NCBI GenBank assembly: GCA_964609695.1
Contig: CAZSSP010000008.1
Span: forward strand, 8,343 to 72,342
Direction: 5' to 3'
Length of the DNA: 64,000 nt
Origin: JAGNHS01 sp964609695
Lineage (GTDB): Bacteria > Bdellovibrionota > UBA2428
The notes under the pieces are model-generated. The model was given only the letters and a program-made list of their open reading frames with translations. It made no database searches and had not been told where the DNA came from. Within the stretch, counting starts at the first letter, position 1. Every line of letters begins with the position of its first letter. A program made the translations under genes and the position numbers. Below are positions 53,143-61,714 of this stretch, in pieces.

Positions 53143-53179
53143 CCCCCACACAAGTGCAAGCTTGAAGTGGGGGTTTTTT
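53143..53179 (+). terminator. Rho-independent terminator of pilA
   Basis: CCCCCAC (53143-53149) pairs with GTGGGGG (53167-53173), with a further CAAG/CTTG pair inside, followed by TTTTTT (53174-53179). It starts 30 bp after the pilA stop. A second 14-bp palindrome, CACTTCATGAAGTG, precedes it at 53128. Confidence 0.9.
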
Positions 53180-53187
53180 ATTGATTT

Positions 53188-53478
53188 ATATTGAGATGCC
53201 TTGCAGGCACAGAAATTCATTTCACCGCAACGGTTTCGTTAAATTCCAAGAATGAGGCTTAAGTTTTTTGAGAAAGTGGACGATTCCTACTTACGGGGTT
53301 TATTCCGCTTTCGTTGTCCTAAGTTCATCCAAAGCGCGGTTACGCTATGGATGAGACGAAGAACCATTAACAGAATTTCGAGGTGTCTCATATGCACCCG
53401 GCCTTTCTGTTGCGCTACCACATCCATGTGAAAACTTTGTGCCCACAGGGCAGCTAGGTCCTAGCTAGATTCATGCCA
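53188..53478. repeat. Tandem 291-bp repeat, copy 1
   Basis: This unit and 53497-53787 are near-identical over about 290 bp, repeating with a 309-bp period and an 18-bp spacer. They fill most of the 713-bp gap between pilA and the next gene. The differences cluster in the outer thirds; the central ~165 bp is identical. No transposase, target duplication or IS-like end is visible. Confidence 0.92.
53197..53452 (-). ncRNA. Candidate sigma54-dependent structured small RNA, copy 1
   Basis: On the minus strand the unit has a -24/-12 promoter (53464-53477) whose predicted start near 53452 coincides with the 5' strand of a terminal stem (TGCCCTGTGGGCACA). Its partner (TGTGCCTGCAAGGCA) lies at the far end, giving an RNA of about 256 nt. 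Inner hairpins are CATCC/GGATG with AGCG/CGCT (53326-53353) and ATGAGAC/GTCTCAT (53351-53391). No intrinsic terminator is seen at the 3' end. Short frames inside look non-coding. Confidence 0.55.
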
Positions 53479-53479
53479 G
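53464..53479 (-). promoter_or_regulatory. Sigma54-type promoter of small RNA copy 1
   Basis: On the minus strand the sequence is CTGGCATGAATCTAGC, with GG at 53477-53476 and GC at 53465-53464, ten bases apart. It lies inside the repeat, at the right-hand end of copy 1. Confidence 0.6.
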
Positions 53480-53496
53480 TGCATGAAAATTAATTG

Positions 53497-53787
53497 ATAT
53501 TGAAGTGCCTTGCGGGCACAGAAATTCATTTCACCGCTACGGTTTCGCTAAATTCCAAGAATGAGGCTTAAGTTTTTTAAGAAAGTGGACGATTCCTACT
53601 TACGGGGTTTATTCCGCTTTCGTTGTCCTAAGTTCATCCAAAGCGCGGTTACGCTATGGATGAGACGAAGAACCATTAACAGAATTTCGAGGTGTCTCAT
53701 ATGCACCCGGCCTTTCTGTTGCGCTACCACATCCTTGTGAAAACTTTGTGCCCACAAGGCAGCTAGGTCCTAGCTAGTTTCGTGCCA
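53497..53787. repeat. Tandem 291-bp repeat, copy 2
   Basis: This is the second copy of the unit at 53188-53478. It differs at about a dozen positions, including CAGGCAC to CGGGCAC and CACAGGGC to CACAAGGC, which fall in opposite strands of the proposed terminal stem. Confidence 0.92.
53506..53761 (-). ncRNA. Candidate sigma54-dependent structured small RNA, copy 2
   Basis: The layout is the same as copy 1. Here the terminal stem pairs TGCCTTGTGGGCACA with TGTGCCCGCAAGGCA; relative to copy 1 one G-U pair becomes A-U and one A-C mismatch becomes G-C. Its promoter (53773-53786) has a full TTGGCACG box. The inner hairpins are identical to copy 1. Confidence 0.55.
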
Positions 53788-53788
53788 A
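53773..53788 (-). promoter_or_regulatory. Sigma54-type promoter of small RNA copy 2
   Basis: On the minus strand the sequence is TTGGCACGAAACTAGC, with GG at 53786-53785 and GC at 53774-53773, ten bases apart. The -24 box is identical to that of pilA; the -12 box is TAGC rather than TTGC. Confidence 0.65.
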
Positions 53789-53826
53789 TTTTAGATTTGA
53801 GCAGAACTAATATAAGCCAAAAAAAT

Positions 53827-54498
53827 TTATTTTATAGTTCTTTTCGGAATATTGGGGTCGAGTTGCGATTGGAATTCTTCTTTTTGAGTTTCACTGAGAG
53901 CGCTAAGTTCACGGTGACCAAGTTTTTCAGCAAGTGAAGCTGCAAAAATTGGGGCTCCAGGTCTTTTTGAAGTTTGATAAAACATTTCAGCGGCTAGTTG
54001 GCGGTCTTTTAGATTTTCGATGGCGTGATATCCGCCCCAATACCAAGGTGTGAAAAATTGCGGAGCTCTGTGAATGAGTTCATTCATTAATATGGTAGAG
54101 CCAATCGGGTCTTTTCCAATCACAAAAAGCACGGGAGTGATGGATAATATTCTTCGGTATTCCTGAGAGTTTGAATAAATAGCAAAGGTATGGAGTTTAG
54201 AAAAAAGCCAGCTATAGTCGCGTTCAAAGCTCGAATTAAAATGGAGCCCCTGCAAAGTTTCTAACCAAATATAGGAAAGCTGAGCCGCTTTTAAACCTGG
54301 AAAAAAAAACCTTCTAAATGATTTTCCTTGTAGGTCTTCTTTAAAAGCGTTGGATTCTCTTTCGTGCTTTAAACGAAGAACTCTTTCTCCGTTGCGAGGA
54401 TCAGAAAAATTTTGAGAGGAAAGCAATGCATATGCTTGAAGAAATGGCAGGCAAAGAATTAAAAATTTAAATAAATAATTTAAATTTCTATTTTTCAT
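53827..54498 (-). CDS. Unknown protein of the pil operon (TPR-like)
   Basis: A 223-residue protein with an N-terminal hydrophobic segment (about 8-25, LFKFLILCLPFLQAYALL), probably a signal anchor. The remainder is helical and basic, with FFPGLKAAQLSYIWLETLQG and HAIENLKDRQLAAEMFYQTSKRPGAP, suggesting TPR-like pairs. No family recognised. Its ATG overlaps the pilR stop (ATGA, 54495-54498), so it is translated with pilR and probably serves pilus function or its sensing. It is the last gene of the leftward pil cluster. Confidence 0.6.
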   Translation of the reverse strand: MKNRNLNYLFKFLILCLPFLQAYALLSSQNFSDPRNGERVLRLKHERESNAFKEDLQGKSFRRFFFPGLKAAQLSYIWLETLQGLHFNSSFERDYSWLFSKLHTFAIYSNSQEYRRILSITPVLFVIGKDPIGSTILMNELIHRAPQFFTPWYWGGYHAIENLKDRQLAAEMFYQTSKRPGAPIFAASLAEKLGHRELSALSETQKEEFQSQLDPNIPKRTIK

Positions 54499-55919
54499 GT
54501 CGAGCTATCAGCATCATCATCGTCGCTAGCCATATCAAGTTTCTCAAGCCTATAGCGCATCGATCTCAGCGTGATGCCTAATAGTTTGGCGGCCTCTTTT
54601 TTCTGATTATGACTTTGCTCTAAGGCTTTAAGAAGGAATTCTCTCTCCACTGTTTCTAGAATTTCATCGATTTTGACTCCACTGGCTTTCCAAACAAGTT
54701 CTTTACCTAAAGTGTCCAGACGAGGTTTTAAAGGTTCGCGGATGCTGTCGGGAAGGCCCTCGGGTAAAAGTGAGGGGCCACTTTCGAGAGCCATCATTCG
54801 TTCGATAACGTTTTCTAGTTCTCGTACGTTTCCAGGCCAACGATGATTTTTGAGCAATTCTAAGGTCTCGCTCGCGAGTGATTTTGTTTCTTTTCCAAAA
54901 CGCTCAGAGAATTTTTCAACAAAGAAATTGGCAAGCATGGGTATGTCGTCTTTGCGTTTTCTGAGTGGAGGAACGTTGATTTGAATCACGTTCAATCGAA
55001 AGTAGAGGTCTTCTCGAAATGTTTTTTTGGCCACTTCTTCTTCCAGATTTCTGTTGGTGGCCGCTATGAGTCTCACATTGGTGTGGAGCGCCTCGGTAGA
55101 TCCAACGGGATTAAAAGTTCCATCTTGTAAAACTCGTAGGAGCGTAGCTTGAAGTGTGAGAGGTAATTCGCCGATTTCATCTAAGAAAAGTGTGCCACCA
55201 TTGGCGGCTTCGAAATATCCTTTTTTGTCGGCGATGGCGCCAGTAAAAGCTCCTTTTTTATGGCCAAAAAGTTCAGATTCAATAAGTTCTTCTGGGATAG
55301 CACCGCAGTTTACGCTGAGGTAGGGTCCGTCTTTTAATTCACTATTATAGTGAACGGCTTTGGCGACTAATTCTTTACCTGTTCCAGATTCTCCCATAAT
55401 GAGAATGCTAGATTTTGTGGGAGAGACTCTTTTGATGAGGTCAAAAATCTTTAGCATTTCTTGAGATCCACCAATGATATTGGAGAAGCTAAATCTTTCG
55501 CCCAACTCTTCGCGCATTCTTTGGTTGGCCTGAACTAATACGCGATTTTCGAGCGCCTTTTGGATGCGCACTTTAACGTCGTCTATTTTAAAGGGCTTAG
55601 TGAGATAATCAAAGGCTCCTAACTTCATGGCTTCAACAGCAGTTTCGGTTGAGCCAAAAGCTGTCACCATCATAACGAGTGCATTGGGGTCTTTACTTCG
55701 AATTTTACCGAGAAGTTCTAATCCTCCCATTTCGGGCATTTGTAAATCCGATATGACAAGATCAAAATTTCCATTTTGAAATTTTTCAAAAGCAACTTTT
55801 CCGTTTTCTGCAATTTCTACATTCATCTTTTCGCGTTTGAGCATGATCTGCAAAAATTCACGAATGCTGGGTTCATCATCAACAACAAGGATAGTGGGTT
55901 TAAACGGCGATGTTTTCAT
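54495..55919 (-). CDS. pilR: Sigma54-dependent response regulator PilR
   Basis: A 474-residue NtrC-type activator using ATG 55919; the frame opens further to 55982. The receiver domain (about 8-125) has VVDDEP and phospho-acceptor Asp in VISDLQMPEMGG, then TKPFK. The AAA+ domain has Walker A in IMGESGTGKELVAKA, the sigma54-contact loop GAFTGA in GHKKGAFTGAIADKK, and LFLDEIGELPL (Walker B). The C-terminal Fis-type helix-turn-helix is AAKLLGITLRSMRYRLEK. It activates sigma54 promoters such as that of pilA. It overlaps pilS by 20 bp. Confidence 0.95.
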   Translation of the reverse strand: MKTSPFKPTILVVDDEPSIREFLQIMLKREKMNVEIAENGKVAFEKFQNGNFDLVISDLQMPEMGGLELLGKIRSKDPNALVMMVTAFGSTETAVEAMKLGAFDYLTKPFKIDDVKVRIQKALENRVLVQANQRMREELGERFSFSNIIGGSQEMLKIFDLIKRVSPTKSSILIMGESGTGKELVAKAVHYNSELKDGPYLSVNCGAIPEELIESELFGHKKGAFTGAIADKKGYFEAANGGTLFLDEIGELPLTLQATLLRVLQDGTFNPVGSTEALHTNVRLIAATNRNLEEEVAKKTFREDLYFRLNVIQINVPPLRKRKDDIPMLANFFVEKFSERFGKETKSLASETLELLKNHRWPGNVRELENVIERMMALESGPSLLPEGLPDSIREPLKPRLDTLGKELVWKASGVKIDEILETVEREFLLKALEQSHNQKKEAAKLLGITLRSMRYRLEKLDMASDDDDADSST

Positions 55920-57507
55920 GGCGTGTTGAGGCTCCTCTGAAGTCAATTGTAAATTGCGTTCCCTTTTGGTTTCCAAGTTCAATCAAAGGGGATTCAAGTC
56001 TAACTGCTGCTCCCATAGACTCTAATAGTTTATAGGATATAGCTAAGCCAAGACCAGTTCCCTTTTCTTTGGTTGTAAAAAAAGGTTCATAAATTCGACT
56101 TTGGATATCCTTGGGAATGCCAGACCCATCATCTTTAATGCTAAGTTTGGCGGGACTTTCAAGGCTGAGTGTGACTCTATGGGCACCAGCCTGTCCGGCG
56201 TTGAGAATGAAATTCATTAACACTTGAGTGAGTTTGTTGGGCTCTCCCAATGCAATCACGTCTGAATCAGGAAAATTACAAATAATTTCACATTTTAATT
56301 CAAGCCATTTTGGGTTGAGCTGAAAGGACTCTTTAATTCTTGTGATGAGAGCTTTTAAGTCAACTTTTTCAAATTTCAATTGAGGAGGGCGCACGTAATC
56401 CAAAAACTCTGTAATCAAATTATCCAATCTTTGAGATTCGGATTGAATGATGTTGAGCATTTTTTGATCTTCTTGGTCTAGGTTTGGAGTTCCTATTAAT
56501 AATTGAGCACAGCCACTGATGCTGGCCAGGGGATTACGAATTTCATGGGCAATACCGGCGGCAAGTTTTCCTACGGCGGCTAATTTCTCATTTAAACGAA
56601 GGGTTTCTTCGAGTTCCATAATATGCGTAAGATCTTGGAAAACAACAAGGGTACCGATGGGACTTTTGTCTTCGGGGTCATAGAGTCGCGCTAATGAATA
56701 TCCCAATTTCATTTTCCCTTTTGCGCTAGAAAATTCCACAACCTTTCGGTCGGTTTCTCTGCGCAAGTGGTCTAAGACAGGCACTAGGGTGTGGAGTTTG
56801 TCTCTTAGTTTGTCGAGTTCTGGCATGAGGTCGCTTAAAAAATATCCTAAGACTTCATATTCTGCTTTTCCTAATATTTGTAATCCCACGGGGTTTATTT
56901 GAATAATTTTTCCAGCTGTATCAATACTCATAAGTCCGCTCGGAATATTTTGCAGTATGGCTTTTTGTAAATTTTCTAAACGCTTTCGAGCGCCTTCGGA
57001 TTTTACGAGGGCGCGGTCAGTTTTTTCGAGAAGTCTAGCTAAATATTGTCCGAGATATGTAGTGACTAAAATGGCAAATACGTTTCCAAAAATAGAGGGG
57101 CCAAAACCAACGGCAAAACTCATAAGTAGAGAGCTGGATGCGGCCACAATCCAAGGCATCCAAAGAGTTTTTAAAATTATGGCTGAGCCTAGGCTTAACA
57201 AAGGGAAGAGAAGTAAAAATGGAGATGCGCTGGCGCCGGTGGTTTTAACTAAATACATGGCAACAGCAGAATCTGCTAAAAACAAACTAAATATTTGGTG
57301 AATGCTTGTGAGTTTAAAACTGTAAACAAACTGTAAGCTGGCCGAGAGAAATATCAACGTGAAGAGAACATGCGAATGTTCAGAATTATCGGCAATGAAA
57401 AGTATAGGGTAATAAACCACTATAAAAAAAACGATAGCCAAATAGAGTGCGGCTCTAGTGACTAATATAATAGGGCTATTGTTGATTTTATGATCCACCG
57501 ACCACAT
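55900..57507 (-). CDS. pilS: Sensor histidine kinase PilS
   Basis: A 535-residue kinase. About six N-terminal transmembrane segments (15-165) resemble PilS. A PAS domain (about 190-300) follows. The HisKA helix carries the phosphorylated His in GIAHEIRNPLASISG (about 320). The ATPase domain has NFILNAGQA (N box), DDGSGIP (G1), FFTTKEKGTGLGLAIS (F/G2). The frame starts at ATG 57507, but AGGAG abuts it directly; GTG 57498, nine bases after AGGAG, is a likely true start. It phosphorylates PilR. Confidence 0.93.
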   Translation of the reverse strand: MWSVDHKINNSPIILVTRAALYLAIVFFIVVYYPILFIADNSEHSHVLFTLIFLSASLQFVYSFKLTSIHQIFSLFLADSAVAMYLVKTTGASASPFLLLFPLLSLGSAIILKTLWMPWIVAASSSLLMSFAVGFGPSIFGNVFAILVTTYLGQYLARLLEKTDRALVKSEGARKRLENLQKAILQNIPSGLMSIDTAGKIIQINPVGLQILGKAEYEVLGYFLSDLMPELDKLRDKLHTLVPVLDHLRRETDRKVVEFSSAKGKMKLGYSLARLYDPEDKSPIGTLVVFQDLTHIMELEETLRLNEKLAAVGKLAAGIAHEIRNPLASISGCAQLLIGTPNLDQEDQKMLNIIQSESQRLDNLITEFLDYVRPPQLKFEKVDLKALITRIKESFQLNPKWLELKCEIICNFPDSDVIALGEPNKLTQVLMNFILNAGQAGAHRVTLSLESPAKLSIKDDGSGIPKDIQSRIYEPFFTTKEKGTGLGLAISYKLLESMGAAVRLESPLIELGNQKGTQFTIDFRGASTRHENIAV

Positions 57508-58765
57508 CTCCTATTTTGAAGATTGGGAGATAAAGTGGAACAAGGAACGCCATCACTATGGCTCCCACTATAATAATCATTAAAGGTTCTAGTGCAGAGG
57601 TGAGTGAGCCTACGGCAGCATCCACTTCATCCTCGTAGAATTCAGCCACTTTATTGAGCATCTGATCGAGTTGTCCTGTTTGTTCGCCAACGGTAATCAT
57701 GCCGACAACCATTTTGGGAAAAAGTTTATTTGTCCCAAGAATTCCACCGAGACTTTGTCCTTCTTTAATCGATTCTTTGGCTTTAAGGATGGATGTTTCA
57801 ATAGAGTAATTACCACTGACTTTGGCCGTGATATCTAAAGCGTCCAGAAAGGGAACGCCAGATTGCATGAGTGTTCCGAGGGTTCTTGAAAAGCGCGCGA
57901 GACCCGCTTTAAGAATAATATTTCCAAAAATAGGAGATGACAGCAAAAATGGATCCATACTTTTTCGAGCTTCTTCGTTTTTAAAAATATACATAATAAA
58001 AACTACAGCCCCTGCGAGCATCGCAAAATATAAGAAGAAGTGATTTTGAAATTCTTTCGAGAGAGTAATAATAATTTGTGTGGCGGCGGGTAATTCCTTT
58101 TTATTTGATAAAAACATATTTTCAAATACAGGAACTACAAAAAGTAACATTCCTATCACCACAGCTACGACTAGCACTAAAGTGATGATGGGGTAGGTCA
58201 TGGCAGATTTGATTTTTCGTTTTAAGGAAGCTTCTTTTTCGTAATAGAGAGATAGTCTTAAAAGAATGGTGTCGAGTGATCCAGAAATTTCACCGGCAGC
58301 GATGAGGTTGATAAAAATTTTGTCAAAAATGTCAGGGTATTGTTTGAGCGCAGCTGAAAAATTCATACCTTCTTGAATTTTCGAAATAATGACTTTTAAA
58401 ACGCCGCCAAAGGCTTTGTTTTCTACTTGGTCAGCTAAAAGTGTAAGGGCTTGAACTAGTGGAATCCCTGAACCTTGCATAGTGGCCAATTGCCTAATGA
58501 AAGCTGTGAACTGCGGAAGCGCGGGTCTGCGCGAATTAAACATTTCTTCAAAGGAGAAGCTGGCACCTGCGGACTGAGTTTGTGTAGCCACTCTGGATTG
58601 TGTTTGAGTGGTGGAAGATCCGCCCCCACCTTTAAGTATGGTGAGTTTTCTTGGTCGAATCATTTGTGCTTTAAGAATTTGTTGAGCGTCGTTGACGTCG
58701 AGTGCTTCTAGTTCACCTGATACAGCTTGAGCGGAGCGATTCACTCCTTCATATTTAATTTTCAC
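57488..58765 (-). CDS. pilC: Type IV pilus inner-membrane platform protein PilC
   Basis: A 425-residue GspF-family protein with two homologous halves. The first carries FIRQLATMQGSGIPLVQAL, AGEISGSLDTILLRLSLYYEKEASLKRK and a membrane segment near 205-225. The second carries FSRTLGTLMQSGVPFLDAL, VGEQTGQLDQMLNKVAEFYEDEVD and a terminal hydrophobic segment. The N-terminal 60 residues form the usual cytoplasmic domain. It positions PilB and PilT at the base of the pilus. It overlaps pilT by four bases and pilS by 20. Confidence 0.96.
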   Translation of the reverse strand: MKIKYEGVNRSAQAVSGELEALDVNDAQQILKAQMIRPRKLTILKGGGGSSTTQTQSRVATQTQSAGASFSFEEMFNSRRPALPQFTAFIRQLATMQGSGIPLVQALTLLADQVENKAFGGVLKVIISKIQEGMNFSAALKQYPDIFDKIFINLIAAGEISGSLDTILLRLSLYYEKEASLKRKIKSAMTYPIITLVLVVAVVIGMLLFVVPVFENMFLSNKKELPAATQIIITLSKEFQNHFFLYFAMLAGAVVFIMYIFKNEEARKSMDPFLLSSPIFGNIILKAGLARFSRTLGTLMQSGVPFLDALDITAKVSGNYSIETSILKAKESIKEGQSLGGILGTNKLFPKMVVGMITVGEQTGQLDQMLNKVAEFYEDEVDAAVGSLTSALEPLMIIIVGAIVMAFLVPLYLPIFKIGDVVGGS

Positions 58766-59847
58766 GCGATTTTCCTCCCACTATTTTTGGAAGTTAATCG
58801 TTCGAGCTCTTCTGTGTCGGGGCTCCATGAAAAGGCTTGATCCAAACTCACAACACCTTGTTGAACAAAGCGCGCGAGTCCTTGGTTCATGGTGGTCATA
58901 CCATGGATTTCTTGGCCGATTTGCATTTGCGAATAAACTTGATGAAGCTTGTCTTCGCGAATGAGATTGCGAATGGCTGGAGTCAGTGCCAAATATTCGT
59001 AAACCATCACTCGACGACTTTTATCGATGGTCTCCACTAAAGCTTGCGAAAGAATAGCTTCAAGTGTGAAGGAAAGCAGAGTGCGAATATAATCTTGTCT
59101 ATCGTGAGGAAACATTTGAATGAGTCGATTTATGGATTGAACGGCTCCGTTTGTGTGTAGCGTAGAAAATACTAAATGACCTGTTTCTGCGGCTCTTAGA
59201 GTGGCTTCTGCGGTTTCTTGGTCTCGCATTTCTCCAACCATGAGCACGTCAGGGTCTTCTCGAAGGGCTTGGCGAATCGCGGTGCCAAAGGATTCGCAAT
59301 CTGGGCCAATCTCTCTTTGGTTAACGAGGCTCGTGGCGTGTTTGTGAGTGAACTCAATTGGGTCTTCTATAGTGATAATGTGATAGCGTTTAGATTTGTT
59401 AATGGAGTTTAAAAAAGCGGCCAAAGTTGTAGATTTTCCGCTCCCCGTAGCTCCAGTGACTAAAACTAAACCATTGGGCTTTTCCGTTAATCCTTGCACA
59501 TGACTGCCAAAACCTAAATCTTCAAGATTTGGAACTTCAGAGGGAATTCTTCTAAAGACTCCGGCGATGGCGCCTCGTTGAATAAAAATATTAGCTCTGA
59601 GTCGAGCTACGTTTTTGACCCCAAAGGCAAAGTCGAGTTCTTTTTTTTCTTCGAACTTTCTTTTTTGCTCATCTGTTAAAAGTGAGTAACACAGACTTTG
59701 AGTGTCTTCGGGCATGAGTATCTGACTCTTTGAGCGGTAGAGCTGCCCATTCACGCGAAAGGCGGGTGGGGCTCCTACAGTAAGGTGTAAGTCTGAAGCG
59801 CCTTGTTCGATCATAGTTCTTAAAAGTGTGTTGAGTGAATAAGCCAT
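58762..59847 (-). CDS. pilT: Pilus retraction ATPase PilT
   Basis: A 361-residue secretion ATPase. The N-terminal PAS-like domain opens with LRTMIEQGASDLHLTVG. Walker A is VTGATGSGKSTTLAAF, the Asp box ITIEDPIEFTH, Walker B LREDPDVLMVGEMRDQETAEA and the His box HLVFSTLHTN. The late LALTPAIRNLIREDKLHQ matches the AIRNLIRE motif needed for retraction. It depolymerises the pilus at the inner membrane. Its ATG is three bases after the pilB stop region. Confidence 0.97.
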   Translation of the reverse strand: MAYSLNTLLRTMIEQGASDLHLTVGAPPAFRVNGQLYRSKSQILMPEDTQSLCYSLLTDEQKRKFEEKKELDFAFGVKNVARLRANIFIQRGAIAGVFRRIPSEVPNLEDLGFGSHVQGLTEKPNGLVLVTGATGSGKSTTLAAFLNSINKSKRYHIITIEDPIEFTHKHATSLVNQREIGPDCESFGTAIRQALREDPDVLMVGEMRDQETAEATLRAAETGHLVFSTLHTNGAVQSINRLIQMFPHDRQDYIRTLLSFTLEAILSQALVETIDKSRRVMVYEYLALTPAIRNLIREDKLHQVYSQMQIGQEIHGMTTMNQGLARFVQQGVVSLDQAFSWSPDTEELERLTSKNSGRKIA

Positions 59848-59849
59848 TT

Positions 59850-61544
59850 TTAGTCTCCCAACATTTCTAAGTCTTCGATAGACACATCGCCTCGAACAAC
59901 TTTCATCATGCAGTTCATTTTTAAAGTTCTCATACCTTCTTTAACGGCCGTTCTTCGAATTTCGTCGGTGTTTCCACCTTTACCGATAATTTCACGAATG
60001 GGATCGGTCATAGGCATAACTTCGTAAATGGCCAGTCGGCCTTTATAGCCAGTTGTTCTACATTCTGAGCAACCGCGACCGCGTTTGGCTTTGAATTTAC
60101 CTATGCTATTTTCTGGAAAACCCAAACGTCTCAGTGTGGCTTCGTCGGCGCGTGTGTCGTCGGTTTTGCAATGAGTGCATATTTTTCGTACTAGTCGTTG
60201 AGCAACAACAACTCGAAGGGCGCTGTTGATCAGGAAAGGTTCGATGTTCATGTCTTTGAGTCGCATGACTGCACTGGGTGCGTCGTTAGTGTGAAGTGTG
60301 GAGAGCACCATGTGACCTGTGAGGGCCGCGCGCATACCCACTTCGGCGGTTTCTGTGTCTCGAATTTCACCGACTAGAATGATGTCTGGATCTTGTCGTA
60401 AGAAAGCTCTTAAGGCCTCGGCAAATCCAAATCCGATTTGTTCTTTGGTTTGGCATTGGTTAATTCCAGTGAAATTATATTCCACCGGATCTTCGATGGT
60501 AGAAATGTTTACGTCTTGGCCATTCAATAAATTGAGAGCCGCATAAAGTGTGGTGGTTTTACCAGAACCCGTAGCACCTGTAACAAGTCCCATTCCCCAC
60601 GAAGCTCGAACGGCTTTTTCAAATTTCTGCCGATCGTCGTCTTCGAATCCGAGTTGGTCGAGTGAATAGACGGCTTGGTTTTTATCTAGAATACGAAGCA
60701 CCACTTTTTCACCGTAAATAGTGGGCAAAGTGTTAACACGAAAATCAACATTGCGTGTTTCGCTAATTTTTAATCGCACTCGACCATCTTGGGGAAGACG
60801 TTTTTCGTCGAGACGCAATTTGGCCATCACTTTAACTCGAGCAATTAAAGCATTTTTAACATTGTTGGGTGGGCGAGATGCTTCGGTGAGATCGCCGTCG
60901 AGTCTGTAGCGAATTCGCAATTCTTTTTCATAAGGTTCGATGTGAATGTCTGAAGCGCCTTTTTGAATGGCATCCACCAACATGTTTGTTACAAATTTAA
61001 TAATGGGAGCATCGTTGGCGTTTGTTTCGCCGTCATCGGCGGTAGCAGCGTCGAGATCTACAGTTTCAACTCCCTCCGCAGCCTCTTGATTGAAAGACTG
61101 AGAGAGCTTGGTCATTTCCATGCTGTAATATTTTTGAATGATTTGAAGAACTCCGCTGGGTCGAGCCAATACGAGCTTCACTTTGGCGCGGGTTTCAAAG
61201 CGGATGTCATCTATGGCTTGAATGTTGGTGGGGTCGTAAACGGCAACGACCAAAGTTTCTCCACGACGGCCCACAGGAATCACTCGGTGTTTGCTGGCAA
61301 TAGTGCCGGGGATGAGGCTGATGATGTCTTGACTGAAAGAAATGTGAGAGAGGTCCATGATTGGGAGTTGGTAATGTTTTGCGAAAAACTCTATGAGACG
61401 ATCTTCGTCGACAACTTTTTTATCGAGAAAAATATCTACAATTCGATTGCCGGTCTTTTTATGAATTTCGACGCACTCATTGATATGCTGTTCAGCAATC
61501 AATTGTTCGGAAATCATAAAAGATTTTAATTTCGGACTCAGCAT
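59850..61544 (-). CDS. pilB: Pilus extension ATPase PilB
   Basis: A 564-residue GspE-family ATPase. Residues 1-150 form the N-terminal MshEN-type domain, which in some PilB/MshE proteins binds cyclic di-GMP. Walker A is GLVTGATGSGKTTTLYAAL, the Asp box STIEDPVEYN, Walker B LRQDPDIILVGEIRDTETAE and the His box HMVLSTLHTND. A tetracysteine zinc motif is formed by ICTHC and GCSEC. It drives pilin polymerisation and heads the leftward pilB-T-C-S-R cluster. It is divergent from etfB by 170 bp. Confidence 0.97.
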   Translation of the reverse strand: MLSPKLKSFMISEQLIAEQHINECVEIHKKTGNRIVDIFLDKKVVDEDRLIEFFAKHYQLPIMDLSHISFSQDIISLIPGTIASKHRVIPVGRRGETLVVAVYDPTNIQAIDDIRFETRAKVKLVLARPSGVLQIIQKYYSMEMTKLSQSFNQEAAEGVETVDLDAATADDGETNANDAPIIKFVTNMLVDAIQKGASDIHIEPYEKELRIRYRLDGDLTEASRPPNNVKNALIARVKVMAKLRLDEKRLPQDGRVRLKISETRNVDFRVNTLPTIYGEKVVLRILDKNQAVYSLDQLGFEDDDRQKFEKAVRASWGMGLVTGATGSGKTTTLYAALNLLNGQDVNISTIEDPVEYNFTGINQCQTKEQIGFGFAEALRAFLRQDPDIILVGEIRDTETAEVGMRAALTGHMVLSTLHTNDAPSAVMRLKDMNIEPFLINSALRVVVAQRLVRKICTHCKTDDTRADEATLRRLGFPENSIGKFKAKRGRGCSECRTTGYKGRLAIYEVMPMTDPIREIIGKGGNTDEIRRTAVKEGMRTLKMNCMMKVVRGDVSIEDLEMLGD

Positions 61545-61714
61545 GATTTAGACATGTCTCCCCTTAGCTATATCGGCACTTGCGTGGAGAACTTTGATTC
61601 TTAAATTTTTGCTCCGATGCGCTCAGCGTCATGACTAGGATTGCGCGACCCGCTGCATTGAATATTCAGAGCTATGTTTGAAGGCTTAATCAAGAACCTT
61701 TAGAGTGAGGTCTT

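Noticed and set aside
53252..53431. 59-codon frame on the plus strand in repeat copy 1 (also 53561-53740 in copy 2), and a 46-codon frame on the minus strand
   Set aside because: No ribosome site, odd Arg/Cys-rich composition, and the minus-strand start codon is lost in copy 2. The promoter placement and stem evidence fit an RNA better. Two identical copies cannot show coding constraint.
53440..53475. CACAGGGCA in repeat copy 1 resembles part of the cyclic di-GMP-I (GEMM) riboswitch
   Set aside because: The rest of the aptamer (GACGCAAAGCC and the tetraloop receptor) is absent, the motif is CACAAGGCA in copy 2, and it is explained by the terminal stem.
53188..53787. Insertion sequence or MITE as explanation of the tandem repeat
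   Set aside because: No transposase, no target-site duplication and no additional copies in the window; promoters are internal and directional.
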